From: Thermoanaerobaculia bacterium
GTDB taxonomy: Bacteria; Acidobacteriota; Thermoanaerobaculia; Multivoradales; JAHEKO01
Assembly: GCA_029287645.1 (NCBI GenBank)
Contig: JARFQS010000465.1
Location: 1-5,709, forward strand
DNA: 5,709 nt
Reading direction: 5' to 3'
A program made the position numbers and the translations under genes. Below the pieces are notes generated by a model, which saw nothing but the letters and a program-made list of their open reading frames with translations, was not told the origin of the DNA and did not search any database. This document shows positions 1 to 5,709 of the stretch, piece by piece. Each line of letters starts with the position of its first letter. Within the stretch, counting starts at the first letter, position 1.

Positions 1-15
1 GTGTATAAGAGACAG
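1..15 (+). other. Residual Tn5/Nextera transposase adapter (mosaic end)
   Basis: The first 15 bases, GTGTATAAGAGACAG, are identical to the inner 15 bases of the 19-base hyperactive Tn5 mosaic end used in Nextera libraries. They sit exactly at the window edge, as an untrimmed adapter on a contig end would. The minus-strand gene beside it is in a sensible reading frame down to about base 16, after which the frame would read into adapter-encoded residues (VSYT). It is best treated as artefact, and any open reading frame that starts in it (for example the plus-strand GTG at base 1) should be ignored. A chance match of 15/15 bases at an edge is very unlikely. Confidence 0.93.
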
Positions 16-1351
16 GCTCGGGCTGGTCGAGTCGGATCCGCGCCGCCTCGGACAATGGATGGTAAGGGTCCTGGGCGAGTGCGCTCACATAGTGTTCGAC
101 CGCCGTCGTGGCCTTCCCTTCGAGCTCGGCCAATCGGCCTCTCCAGTAGGCGATTTCGGGAGTCTCGGTGCGTGTCGCCCGGGCCGCTTGCGTCAGCCAC
201 GCTCCGGCTCGACGGGTCTCACCTGATACCAGGTCCGAAGCCGCCAGGAACAGAGCGGCTCGGGCATGACCACGCCTCCAGCCGCTTCTCGTGCCGAGTT
301 GTTGGAATCGGTCCAGTGCCGCTTCGATGTTTCCCTGCTGCCAGTGAATCCTGAGAGAAGACATGAGTGCCGCTGCGGACCACCGACCCGTTGGATCCGC
401 GCTGAAGGCCTGGTCGAAGATCAGAACAGCGGCCCGACGGTCTCCCTCGAGCTCGTACGAGCGGGCTTGCTGGTAGAGGGCGCGGGCGGCATCACTCTGC
501 GACTGCTCGGCCCCAGCCAGGCGGGCGAACTGCGAAGCGGCTGTCGGATAGTCGCGGAGCCAGAAGTGGCTGCGCGCCAGAGCGTACCTGGCTTCCTCCA
601 TGGTGATGTCGAAGACTTCGGTACCGGCAGACTCCAGAGCCCTCAGACCGTTCTCCAGAGGCTCGATGGCCGCCTCGAACTCTCGGTGATGGTAGAAGGC
701 CATGCCTAGAAGCAGAGACTCGCGGTCGTCACCTGGGTGTGGAAGGACTCGCGAGAGAAGGTCGGCCGCTCCCCGCGCCGTCTCGTCGGACTGCTTCTCC
801 TCCAGAAGCCGCACCAGGGTAGCCCGGCCGCGACGCTGTCTACCTTGTTGCAGATCGCATCTCGCGCGGGAGAGGTCCATGACCCGCAGCTCCGGGGCAG
901 GCAATCGCCAGGCATCCATATCGGTCAAGAGGCGACAGTCCCCTCCAAGGGTCAGGGAGTCTGCCAGGTAGCGAACTGCCGGGGCGGTCAGGGCAGGTGG
1001 TGGTCGGTTGGCTAGGAGATTCGCCAGAAGGCCCGCAGCGACCTCGGGGTGCCCCATACGGTACTGATTGAGAGCGAGACGGTATCTGCCGTAGCTGGCG
1101 AGCTGAGGTGTCGACAGCATGGCGGCCACAAAGGCGGCAGGTGCATCCCCCTCCTGATGCAAGGCCTCCAGAAGGTGGCCTCTCAGGTAGTCCAGGCCCC
1201 AGCGCTGAGCCGCCGCGGGATCGGCGATCTCAGCCTCGTCGGTCCTGGTCAGGGCGTCCTCTCGGAGGCCTTGGAGCTGTAGGTCGACGAGGGCCGGTCG
1301 AGGATCCTGGGCCGAGACCGCGACGGCTGCGAGCAGGAGGGTCGAGATCAT
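16..1351 (-). CDS. Exported TPR/helical-repeat protein, N-terminal part; probable Slt70-type lytic transglycosylase
   Basis: The frame is open from ATG at 1351 to the left edge, about 445 codons with no stop; the C-terminus is missing because the contig ends. The first residues, MISTLLLAAVAVSAQDP, look like a short signal peptide with a possible cut after VSA (residue 14), although the n-region carries no Lys or Arg. The rest is Ala/Leu/Arg-rich and helical, with TPR-like units: LLLGMAFYHHREFEAAIEPL near residues 213-232, ALYQQARSYELEGDRRAA near 291-308, and AYWRGRLAELEGKATTAVEH near 401-420, followed by DPYHPL near 428-433. The YWRGR...G...A...Y pattern after some 400 residues of helical repeats is what precedes the linker and catalytic domain in Slt70-like soluble lytic transglycosylases, so the SLT domain probably lay just beyond the edge. 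The catalytic Glu is not visible, so it could instead be a plain TPR lipid- or protein-binding periplasmic protein. The start overlaps the HIT gene stop (ATGA), which suggests translational coupling; no separate Shine-Dalgarno is evident. Confidence 0.85.
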
Positions 1352-1692
1352 CCGGGCGGCCAGGAAAATGCTCGCCCGCCGAGCAGATGCACATGGACAT
1401 GGAAGACCGACTGCCCAGCGCCGGCCAGGCAATTGGTGACGACTCGAAATCCCTCCTTGTCGAGACTCAGCTGCCGTGCGATCTCGATCGCGGCCAACTG
1501 CAGCTTGCCGAGCAGGAGTGTGTGCCCGGTGTCGGCATCGAGGAGAGTGGAGAGATGTTGTCTTGGAATGACGAGGACGTGCGTCGGGGCCTGGGGTTCG
1601 AGATCATGAAAGGCGATGACATCTTCGTCTTCATAGGCGATGTTCGCGGGCAGCTCGCCTGCAGCGATTCGGCAGAAGATACAGTCGGTCAT
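1348..1692 (-). CDS. hinT: Histidine triad (HIT/HINT) nucleotide-binding hydrolase
   Basis: This is a 114-residue cytosolic protein of the HINT branch of the HIT superfamily, which hydrolyses purine nucleoside phosphoramidates and acyl-adenylates through a histidine nucleophile. The N-terminus MTDCIFCRIAAGELPA is typical. The histidine triad is HVHVHLL at residues 98-104, preceded by GQSVF, and the protein ends in GGRAFSWPPG, a hallmark of bacterial HinT. Cys4, Cys7 and His46 could take part in a zinc site, as in HIT proteins with a CxxC motif. An ATG ten codons further upstream (1722) is in frame, but the start at 1692 has AAGGAG six bases before it and gives the standard family N-terminus. 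The gene follows murA by 26 bases and overlaps the next gene by four. The family assignment is secure; the physiological substrate cannot be read from sequence. Confidence 0.95.
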   Translation of the reverse strand: MTDCIFCRIAAGELPANIAYEDEDVIAFHDLEPQAPTHVLVIPRQHLSTLLDADTGHTLLLGKLQLAAIEIARQLSLDKEGFRVVTNCLAGAGQSVFHVHVHLLGGRAFSWPPG

Positions 1693-1698
1693 GAGTAG

Positions 1699-1704
1699 CT
1701 CCTT
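1699..1704 (-). promoter_or_regulatory. Ribosome binding site of the HIT gene
   Basis: AAGGAG on the minus strand lies six bases before the ATG at 1692. It fixes the start there rather than at the in-frame ATG at 1722, which lies against the murA stop codon. Confidence 0.85.
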
Positions 1705-1718
1705 TTCGGCCCTGGGCT

Positions 1719-3002
1719 TCACGGAGTTGTGGTCGCTCGGGTGGGCTCGGCGGCAAGCCTCTCCACCCTGGCGCCAAGCTGCTGCAATTTCAGTTCCATT
1801 CGCTCATAGCCGCGGTCGAGGTGATAGATGCGGCCGACGATGGTCTCCCCCGCGGCGGCGATTGCCGCTAGAACCAGGCAAGCGGAGGCCCTCAGATCGG
1901 TGGCCATCACCCTGGCTCCAGACAGTGCAGTGGGGCCATGAACGTGGGCGAACGTACCGTGGATATGAATGTCGGCACCCATCCGTGCGAGCTCGGGTAC
2001 GTGCTGGAAGCGGTTCTCGAACACGGTCTCACAAATCGTGGCCTGCCCCGATGCCTGAGTCATGAGAGCCATGTACTGGGCCTGCAGGTCCGTCGGGAAG
2101 CCCGGGTGGGGCGCAGTGAGGATGTCTCTTGGCTTGAGCTCCGTAGGTCGGCTCAATCCCAGGCCGGAGTCCGAGATCGACAAATCGCATCCGCTTTCGG
2201 CCAGCTTTTCCAACAACGGCGCCAAATCGGCAGATGCTGCTCCTCGGATGAAGATCTCGCCGCCGGTCATGGCGGCGCCGATCAGGTAGGTACCTATTTC
2301 GATGCGGTCGGGAATCACCCGGTGGGTGGCTGCGTTCAGACTTTCGACCCCTTCGATCTCGATCCTCTCCGTACCCGCACCCTGAATTCGAGCCCCCATC
2401 TTTCCGAGCAGGGTCGCCAACTCTCGAATCTCGGGTTCCCTGGCACAGTTGTCGAGTACCGTGGTGCCTTTGGCTAGACAGGCCGCCATCAACAGGTTCT
2501 CGGTGCCGGTGACGGTCGGGACATGGAAGCGGAACGATCCTCCAGTCAGTCGGCGAGCTCTGGCCGAGACGTATCCATGCTCCAGCTCCACCTCGGCTCC
2601 GAGAGCCTCGAGCCCGGCCAGGTGTTGGTCGATCGGTCGCACACCGATGGCGCAGCCCCCAGGCAAGGAGACTCGAGCATGGCCTAGCCGGGCCAGCAGA
2701 GGGCCGAGGACGAGAATGCTCGCCCGCATGGTCTTCACCAGTTCGTAGGGGGCGTCATCGGAACGAGCCTGGTTGCCGGCTCGAAGGCGTAGGGATGGGC
2801 CGTCCTCTTCGCTGTCTACTCCCAGGTGGCCCAGTAGCTGCCGCATGGTCCGGATATCGCGCACGGCGGGAAGACCGGAAAGCTCGAGTGGGCCCTCCGC
2901 GAGGAGGCTGGCCGCCAAGGCTGGAAGAGCGGCGTTCTTGGCACCACTCGCGGTCACCTCGCCATGGAGACGAGTCGGTCCTAGGATGCGAAAACACTCC
3001 AC
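1719..3002 (-). CDS. murA: UDP-N-acetylglucosamine 1-carboxyvinyltransferase (MurA)
   Basis: MurA transfers enolpyruvate from PEP to UDP-GlcNAc in the cytoplasm, the first committed step of peptidoglycan synthesis. The protein is 427 residues (E. coli 419) and has the EPSP-synthase-like two-domain inside-out barrel signatures. Taking the GTG at 3002 as start, the substrate-binding pair falls at Lys22-Asn23 (SGAKNAALP), the mobile loop PGGCAIGVRP carries catalytic Cys117, and Asp305 (HPGFPTD) and Arg397 (HLDRG) land on exactly the E. coli numbers. The active-site Cys, rather than the Asp found in naturally resistant enzymes, predicts fosfomycin sensitivity (inference). A GTG further upstream at 3035 is in frame but lacks a ribosome binding site and would add an uncharacteristic 11-residue tail; the 3002 GTG has AGGGAG seven bases before it. 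It stands 80 bases after prmC and ends in TGA, 26 bases before the HIT gene. Confidence 0.97.
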   Translation of the reverse strand: MECFRILGPTRLHGEVTASGAKNAALPALAASLLAEGPLELSGLPAVRDIRTMRQLLGHLGVDSEEDGPSLRLRAGNQARSDDAPYELVKTMRASILVLGPLLARLGHARVSLPGGCAIGVRPIDQHLAGLEALGAEVELEHGYVSARARRLTGGSFRFHVPTVTGTENLLMAACLAKGTTVLDNCAREPEIRELATLLGKMGARIQGAGTERIEIEGVESLNAATHRVIPDRIEIGTYLIGAAMTGGEIFIRGAASADLAPLLEKLAESGCDLSISDSGLGLSRPTELKPRDILTAPHPGFPTDLQAQYMALMTQASGQATICETVFENRFQHVPELARMGADIHIHGTFAHVHGPTALSGARVMATDLRASACLVLAAIAAAGETIVGRIYHLDRGYERMELKLQQLGARVERLAAEPTRATTTP

Positions 3003-3009
3003 GATCGGA

Positions 3010-3015
3010 CTCCCT
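3010..3015 (-). promoter_or_regulatory. Ribosome binding site of murA
   Basis: AGGGAG on the minus strand lies seven bases before the GTG at 3002. No comparable purine run precedes the in-frame GTG at 3035, so this site decides the start. Confidence 0.75.
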
Positions 3016-3082
3016 GGGCCCCTATTCTCTATCACTCACGACAGAGAGGATACAGCGACGGAGATCACCGGCCCATTGTGGC

Positions 3083-3922
3083 TCAGCGGCGGGTGAGTCG
3101 GGCGATGCGATCGATGCCCGCCAGGTCGGCGTGCATTTCTTCGAGAGAGAAGGCGGACACCTCGGCCAACTGGGCGATCGCGTCGGACTGACCGGCACCG
3201 ACCTCGAGGAGAAGGGGTGTGCCACTCTGAAGGGCGGAGAGAGTCTGCAGGAGCCTCCTCAGGAGTGAGTCGCCGGTAGGTCCCGCGAAGAGTGCGGTCC
3301 CGGGCTCGAACTCTAGGATCTCCGACGACAGCGTAGAGGCCTCCTCGAGACCTATGTACGGTGGATTGCTGACGACCAGTCGGAAGTTCTGCAGCGACAC
3401 GGCGGATGCGAGATCGGTGGCCACCAGCTCCAGTCTCTGCTCGACACCGTGCCGCCTGGCGTTGCTCTCGGCTACACGAAGCGCTGCGAACGAGATGTCG
3501 GTAGCGACGGCGCGACAGTCGGTTGTCTCGGCGAGGAGGGTTACTGCCAGACATCCGGACCCGGTGCCGATGTCCAGGACTCGAGCGTCAGCCGGCAGCC
3601 CGAGTCGGAGCGCAATCTCGACGAGGTGCTCTGTCTCGGGTCGTGGGATGAGAACCCGTCTGTCGACGAAGAAGTCCCTTCCGAAGAACTCCTTCTCGCC
3701 CAGGATGTAGGCAACGGGCTCACCCGCCAGGCGTCGGTCGATCCTCGCCTCGAACTCGGCCAGCAGATCGCTGGCGATCTCTTCGGTGCCGCGAGCCAGG
3801 ACCTGAGCCTCGGACCAATCGAGGGTTCTGGCTAAGAGTAGATTGGCGTCGCGCAGGGCGGGCTCGAAGTCTGCGTCCGCGAGACGCGTCCGAGCCGAGA
3901 GGAGAGCCTTCTCGACGTTCAA
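3083..3922 (-). CDS. prmC: Release factor glutamine N5-methyltransferase (PrmC/HemK)
   Basis: PrmC uses S-adenosylmethionine to N5-methylate the glutamine of the GGQ motif in class I release factors, which speeds peptide release. The 279-residue protein (E. coli 277) has the N-terminal five-helix release-factor-binding domain (about 1-75, ending GEPVAYILG at 68-75), the linker [11 protein letters not shown] at 92-102, the SAM-binding motif I DIGTGSG at 117-123, and the catalytic NPPY at 186-189 that holds the glutamine amide. All key motifs are intact. It begins with a TTG at 3922 whose last two bases and next base form the prfA TGA stop (4-base overlap), so translation is probably coupled; the resulting N-terminus matches the family. 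The gene directly follows the gene for its substrate RF1, a common arrangement. The old name hemK reflects a mistaken haem role. Confidence 0.96.
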   Translation of the reverse strand: MNVEKALLSARTRLADADFEPALRDANLLLARTLDWSEAQVLARGTEEIASDLLAEFEARIDRRLAGEPVAYILGEKEFFGRDFFVDRRVLIPRPETEHLVEIALRLGLPADARVLDIGTGSGCLAVTLLAETTDCRAVATDISFAALRVAESNARRHGVEQRLELVATDLASAVSLQNFRLVVSNPPYIGLEEASTLSSEILEFEPGTALFAGPTGDSLLRRLLQTLSALQSGTPLLLEVGAGQSDAIAQLAEVSAFSLEEMHADLAGIDRIARLTRR

Positions 3923-5004
3923 CCCTGCGCCTGTTCGGCGGTCTGTTTCATCAGCTCCGCCTGGAAATGAGCCGAGAGCGGCTCGATGAGACTGTCGAGC
4001 TCACCCTCGAGGATGAGGGGCAGCTTGTGCACGGTCAGTCCGATGCGGTGGTCGGTGACCCGGTTCTGTGGGAAATTGTAGGTCCGGATCTTCTCGGACC
4101 GATCCCCACTACCCACCATCTTGCGCCGCTCGGAACTGGCTTCCGACTCGGCCTTCTCGCGCTCGACCTCCAGCAGTCTCGACTTGAGGACTCGCATGGC
4201 CTTGGCCCGGTTCTTGATCTGGCTCCGTTCGTCCTGACAGCTGACCACGATACCGGTGGGCAGATGCGTGATCCGCACCGCCGAGTAGGTGGTGTTGACT
4301 CCCTGACCTCCGGGCCCCGAAGAGCAGAAGCGATCGATCCTGAGGTCCTTTTCTTCGACAGCAACCTCGACGTCCTCGGCCTCCGGCAGTACAGCCACGG
4401 TCACGGCCGAGGTGTGGATGCGACCCGAAGCTTCGGTCTCGGGAACCCGCTGCACGCGATGAACTCCCGCCTCGTGCTTGAGGCGGCTATAGGCTCCCTT
4501 GCCCTCGATGATCGCCGAGACCTCTTTGACGCCCTTGATGCCCGACTCGGAGAGGTCGATGATCTCGACACGCCAGCGCTGTTGCTCAGCGTACCGACTG
4601 TACATACGGAAGAGCTCTCCCGCGAAGAGAGTGGCCTCATCGCCACCCGTACCGGCGCGAATCTCCAGGACCACGTTCCGTGCGTCGTTCGGGTCCTTCG
4701 GCGTGAGCTCGAACCGGAGCTTCTCCTCGAGCTCCTGAAGCTCCTGATCGAGGCGGCTCTTCTCCTCCTGGGCCATCTCGTAGAGCTCCTCATCCTTGCT
4801 GAGCGTACCGAGCATCTCCTCGGTCTGCCGGAGCTCCTCCTCGATGGACTTGTAGCGTTGAAACAGATCGACCACAGGCGAGATCTCGGCCAGCTTCTTG
4901 CTGGTCTCGCGAAACGCCTCCTGATCGGCGTGGATCTCCGGATCGGCCAGGCGGGCCGTCAGATCTTCGTGTGTCTTTTCTAGCTCTTGCAGTTGCTCCA
5001 GCAT
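3919..5004 (-). CDS. prfA: Peptide chain release factor 1 (RF1)
   Basis: RF1 reads UAA and UAG in the ribosomal A site and triggers hydrolysis of peptidyl-tRNA. The protein is 361 residues (E. coli 360). Residues 1-100 form the helical, Glu-rich domain 1. The codon-recognition tripeptide is Pro188-Glu189-Thr190 in [19 protein letters not shown]; this PxT form marks RF1, as RF2 carries SPF, and the Glu variant also occurs in Bacillus. The catalytic GGQ is at 232-234 in [12 protein letters not shown], with Gln234 the expected target of PrmC, encoded next. The C-terminal block [20 protein letters not shown] (299-318) is the usual family signature. It starts with ATG, 77 bases after rpmE, and ends in TGA, so its own termination depends on RF2. 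The region ahead of the start can fold with the end of rpmE (see inverted repeat). No frameshift site or truncation is seen. Confidence 0.98.
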   Translation of the reverse strand: MLEQLQELEKTHEDLTARLADPEIHADQEAFRETSKKLAEISPVVDLFQRYKSIEEELRQTEEMLGTLSKDEELYEMAQEEKSRLDQELQELEEKLRFELTPKDPNDARNVVLEIRAGTGGDEATLFAGELFRMYSRYAEQQRWRVEIIDLSESGIKGVKEVSAIIEGKGAYSRLKHEAGVHRVQRVPETEASGRIHTSAVTVAVLPEAEDVEVAVEEKDLRIDRFCSSGPGGQGVNTTYSAVRITHLPTGIVVSCQDERSQIKNRAKAMRVLKSRLLEVEREKAESEASSERRKMVGSGDRSEKIRTYNFPQNRVTDHRIGLTVHKLPLILEGELDSLIEPLSAHFQAELMKQTAEQAQG

Positions 5005-5013
5005 GACGCTTCA

Positions 5014-5083
5014 AGCCTCTCCTCTTTCCCCAGGCGCACTCGAGCACCCGGATACGACAGAAAGAATGGAATCTGGAGAGGCT
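5014..5083 (-). promoter_or_regulatory. Inverted repeat masking the prfA ribosome binding region
   Basis: Read on the minus strand, AGCCTCTCC (5083-5075) and GGAGAGGCT (5022-5014) are perfect reverse complements. After a symmetrical AGA/AGA internal loop, TTCC (5071-5068) pairs with GGAA (5029-5026). The 5' arm begins with the last two bases of the rpmE TAG stop, and the 3' arm is the strongest Shine-Dalgarno-like stretch ahead of the prfA ATG. In the mRNA the fold would leave a 38-base loop and hide the prfA ribosome binding site until a ribosome reaches the end of rpmE. The pairing is seen directly; the regulatory role is inferred. No U-tract follows, so it is not a normal intrinsic terminator. 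Confidence 0.5.
5016..5022 (-). promoter_or_regulatory. Probable ribosome binding site of prfA
   Basis: GGAGAGG on the minus strand is the only strong anti-16S complement near the ATG at 5004. Its spacing of about 11 bases is longer than ideal; a weaker GAAG (5012-5009) lies closer. It falls wholly within the 3' arm of the inverted repeat. Confidence 0.55.
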
Positions 5084-5282
5084 ACCGCTCGCCGTAGCGC
5101 TGCTTGAAACGCTCGACACGACCGGCGGTGTCCACGAACTTCTGCTTGCCCGTGAAGAACGGGTGGCAGGCGTTGCAGATCTCCAACCGCAGGTCCTCTT
5201 TCGTCGAGTAGGTCTCGAACGTATTGCCGCAGGCGCAAACGGCCGTCACCAAGTGCAACTGGGGATGAATGTCCTTCTTCAT
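5082..5282 (-). CDS. rpmE: Large ribosomal subunit protein bL31, zinc-binding type
   Basis: bL31 sits at the central protuberance of the 50S subunit and bridges to the 30S subunit. The 66-residue protein starts MKKDIHP, as in E. coli L31, and has [12 protein letters not shown] at 36-47 followed by [11 protein letters not shown] at 54-64. Four cysteines, Cys16, Cys18, Cys36 and Cys39, mark it as the zinc-containing (C+) form; bacteria with a zinc-free paralogue usually control that copy by Zur, but none is in this window. ATG at 5282 is preceded by GAGG at an eight-base spacing. It is the first gene of the minus-strand run and the only one visible that ends in TAG. Confidence 0.97.
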   Translation of the reverse strand: MKKDIHPQLHLVTAVCACGNTFETYSTKEDLRLEICNACHPFFTGKQKFVDTAGRVERFKQRYGER

Positions 5283-5290
5283 GATGTCGA

Positions 5291-5294
5291 CCTC
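5291..5294 (-). promoter_or_regulatory. Ribosome binding site of rpmE
   Basis: GAGG on the minus strand lies eight bases before the rpmE ATG, which supports that start. Confidence 0.6.
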
Positions 5295-5338
5295 GTTTTA
5301 CTGGCTTCTCGAGAGCGCTTGAGACACAATAGTGCGCG

Positions 5339-5351
5339 TCGGCGAAGCCGA
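5339..5351 (-). repeat. Small hairpin in the rpmE leader
   Basis: On the minus strand TCGGC-TTC-GCCGA forms a perfect five-pair stem with a three-base loop, about 57 bases ahead of the rpmE ATG. If the candidate promoter is real, it would lie at the extreme 5' end of the transcript, where such hairpins can stabilise mRNA. There is no U-tract. Its function is unknown. Confidence 0.3.
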
Positions 5352-5360
5352 GAAGCGGGA

Positions 5361-5389
5361 AGGATACTGAATCTCGCTTCAAAGAACAA
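5361..5389 (-). promoter_or_regulatory. Candidate promoter for the rpmE operon (weak)
   Basis: On the minus strand TTGTTC (5389-5384) and TATCCT (5366-5361) are separated by 17 bases, the ideal sigma-70 spacing. The hexamers match consensus at 3/6 and 4/6 positions. Transcription would begin near 5354, giving a leader of about 70 bases. In a lineage with poorly known promoters this is only a candidate. Confidence 0.3.
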
Positions 5390-5532
5390 CCTACCGATCC
5401 CTTCTTATTCCTGACAGAAGCAACGTTCTGGGTGCGTCGAGCGTCCAAGTGGGTAGGGGATGGAGCTGTGGACTCGAGAAGAAACCTGCAAATCGAAGCT
5501 ACGTATAGAGATGCGAGTGGAGTCAGCTGTTG

Positions 5533-5547
5533 CTCACCGCACGTGAG
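5533..5547. repeat. Short inverted repeat before the plus-strand gene
   Basis: CTCAC-CGCAC-GTGAG is a five-base inverted repeat with a five-base centre, ending 12 bases before the ATG at 5560. It could be an operator half-site pair or a leader hairpin near the ribosome binding site. It is short enough to arise by chance. Confidence 0.25.
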
Positions 5548-5559
5548 ATAGGTCGGTAT

Positions 5560-5709
5560 ATGCGGGTTCTGATGGGCGCCTGCCTCTTGGTGTTGGCGGT
5601 TGCGCCCCTGTTGGCCGAGGAGCCTCCGCGCCCTCGGGCCGAGTACTCGATCCCCCGAACGGACTCGCCGATCACCATCGATGCCAGGCTCGACGAGCCG
5701 GCTTGGCAG
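5560..5709 (+). CDS. Exported protein, N-terminal part; probable CBM9/DUF5916-type beta-barrel-associated protein
   Basis: Only the first 50 codons are in the window. Residues 1-19 (MRVLMGACLLVLAVAPLLA) form a clear signal peptide with Arg2, a hydrophobic core and a likely cut before EEPP. Residues 38-49, ITIDARLDEPAW, match the start of the carbohydrate-binding family 9-like domain found at the front of DUF5916 proteins, where an I-x-I-D-G/A-x-LDE-x-xW stretch is characteristic; these are large envelope proteins (often 700+ residues) of mostly unknown function. A related CBM9-containing enzyme is the alternative. The ATG at 5560 is the first in-frame ATG after an in-frame stop at 5506-5508. 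An in-frame TTG at 5530 would place extra residues before the signal peptide and is less likely. The ribosome binding site is weak (GAGATAGG, 5545-5552). It diverges from rpmE and shows no functional link to it. Confidence 0.75.
   Translation, partial: MRVLMGACLLVLAVAPLLAEEPPRPRAEYSIPRTDSPITIDARLDEPAWQ

Larger units (their letters stand above)
5283..5559. other. Divergent intergenic region between rpmE and the plus-strand exported-protein gene
   Basis: These 277 bases separate two outward-facing genes and must contain or adjoin both promoters. I find no coding potential with recognisable character here and no tRNA-like fold. Visible elements are a weak minus-strand promoter candidate (5361-5389), a small hairpin (5339-5351), and a short inverted repeat near the plus-strand start (5533-5547). 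No convincing sigma-70 promoter is seen for the plus-strand gene. Confidence 0.7.

Noticed and set aside
1..15. Transposon end as evidence of a natural Tn5-like insertion
   Set aside because: The match is confined to the window edge, and no transposase, second end or target duplication is visible; library adapter is the simpler explanation.
1..709. Plus-strand frames at 1-354 and 266-709
   Set aside because: The first begins inside the adapter, and both are antisense to the exported-repeat gene, whose minus-strand frame has coherent TPR-like periodicity.
1108..1698. A 196-codon plus-strand open frame opposite the HIT gene and the exported-repeat gene
   Set aside because: It spans two well-supported minus-strand genes, has a low-complexity Arg/Pro/Ser-rich first half, and shows no recognisable motif.
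1938..2477. A 179-codon plus-strand frame opposite murA
   Set aside because: It is antisense to MurA, whose catalytic residues all align; it has no independent ribosome binding site or domain.
3003..3082. TGGGCC...GGCCCA inverted repeat in the prmC-murA gap, considered as a terminator or attenuator
   Set aside because: The arms are six bases with a loop of roughly 40 bases and no U-tract, so it is within chance for GC-rich DNA. No clear promoter hexamers were found there either, though an internal murA promoter cannot be excluded.
3967..4983. A 338-codon plus-strand open frame opposite prfA
   Set aside because: It is fully antisense to an unmistakable RF1 gene. Long antisense frames are expected in GC-rich coding DNA, and its Leu/Asp/Gly-rich translation mirrors the prfA codons with no recognisable domain.
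5504..5509. TATAGA as a -10 element for the plus-strand gene
   Set aside because: No -35-like hexamer lies 16 to 18 bases upstream, so it is not supported as a promoter.
1..5709. CRISPR arrays, tandem repeats, tRNA genes, toxin-antitoxin or defence genes
   Set aside because: None was seen by reading both strands; nearly all the sequence is accounted for by the housekeeping genes listed.

Overview
The window looks like chromosomal housekeeping DNA from a GC-rich, Gram-negative-type bacterium (a murein-layer enzyme and two exported proteins are visible). The run rpmE-prfA-prmC-murA, the RF1 sequence with a Pro-Glu-Thr stop-codon motif, and a divergent gene starting like a CBM9/DUF5916 protein would suit Acidobacteriota or a neighbouring deep lineage. 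That placement is inference from gene order and general sequence character only.

Layout: six genes lie on the minus strand and read from right to left. They are rpmE (5282-5082, ribosomal protein L31), prfA (5004-3919, release factor RF1), prmC (3922-3083, the methyltransferase that modifies the RF1 GGQ glutamine), murA (3002-1719, first committed step of peptidoglycan synthesis), a histidine-triad (HIT/HINT) hydrolase (1692-1348), and the first ~445 codons of an exported helical-repeat protein (1351 to the left edge), probably the front part of an Slt70-type lytic transglycosylase. The prfA/prmC and HIT/slt-like pairs overlap by 4 bases, and the other gaps are 26 to 80 bases, so this reads as one operon, or one with an internal promoter before murA at most. 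At the right edge a plus-strand gene (5560 onward) begins with a signal peptide and a CBM9/DUF5916-like motif. It diverges from rpmE across a 277-base intergenic region that should hold both promoters.

How the genes fit together: L31, RF1 and PrmC form a translation and termination module, and PrmC sits directly behind one of its substrates. MurA and the putative transglycosylase form a cell-wall module.

Two things stand out. First, bases 1-15 match the inner 15 bases of the Tn5/Nextera mosaic end, so the left edge is an untrimmed library adapter at a contig end, not genomic sequence. Second, the rpmE-prfA spacer holds a perfect 9-base inverted repeat that pairs the last two bases of the rpmE UAG stop codon and the next seven bases with the purine-rich stretch best placed to be the prfA ribosome binding site. 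rpmE is the only visible gene ending in UAG, a codon that only RF1 reads, while the four other visible stops are UGA. This suggests, as hypothesis only, translational coupling or RF1 feedback. Otherwise the window is ordinary core genome; I see no tRNA, rRNA, CRISPR array, insertion sequence or defence system.
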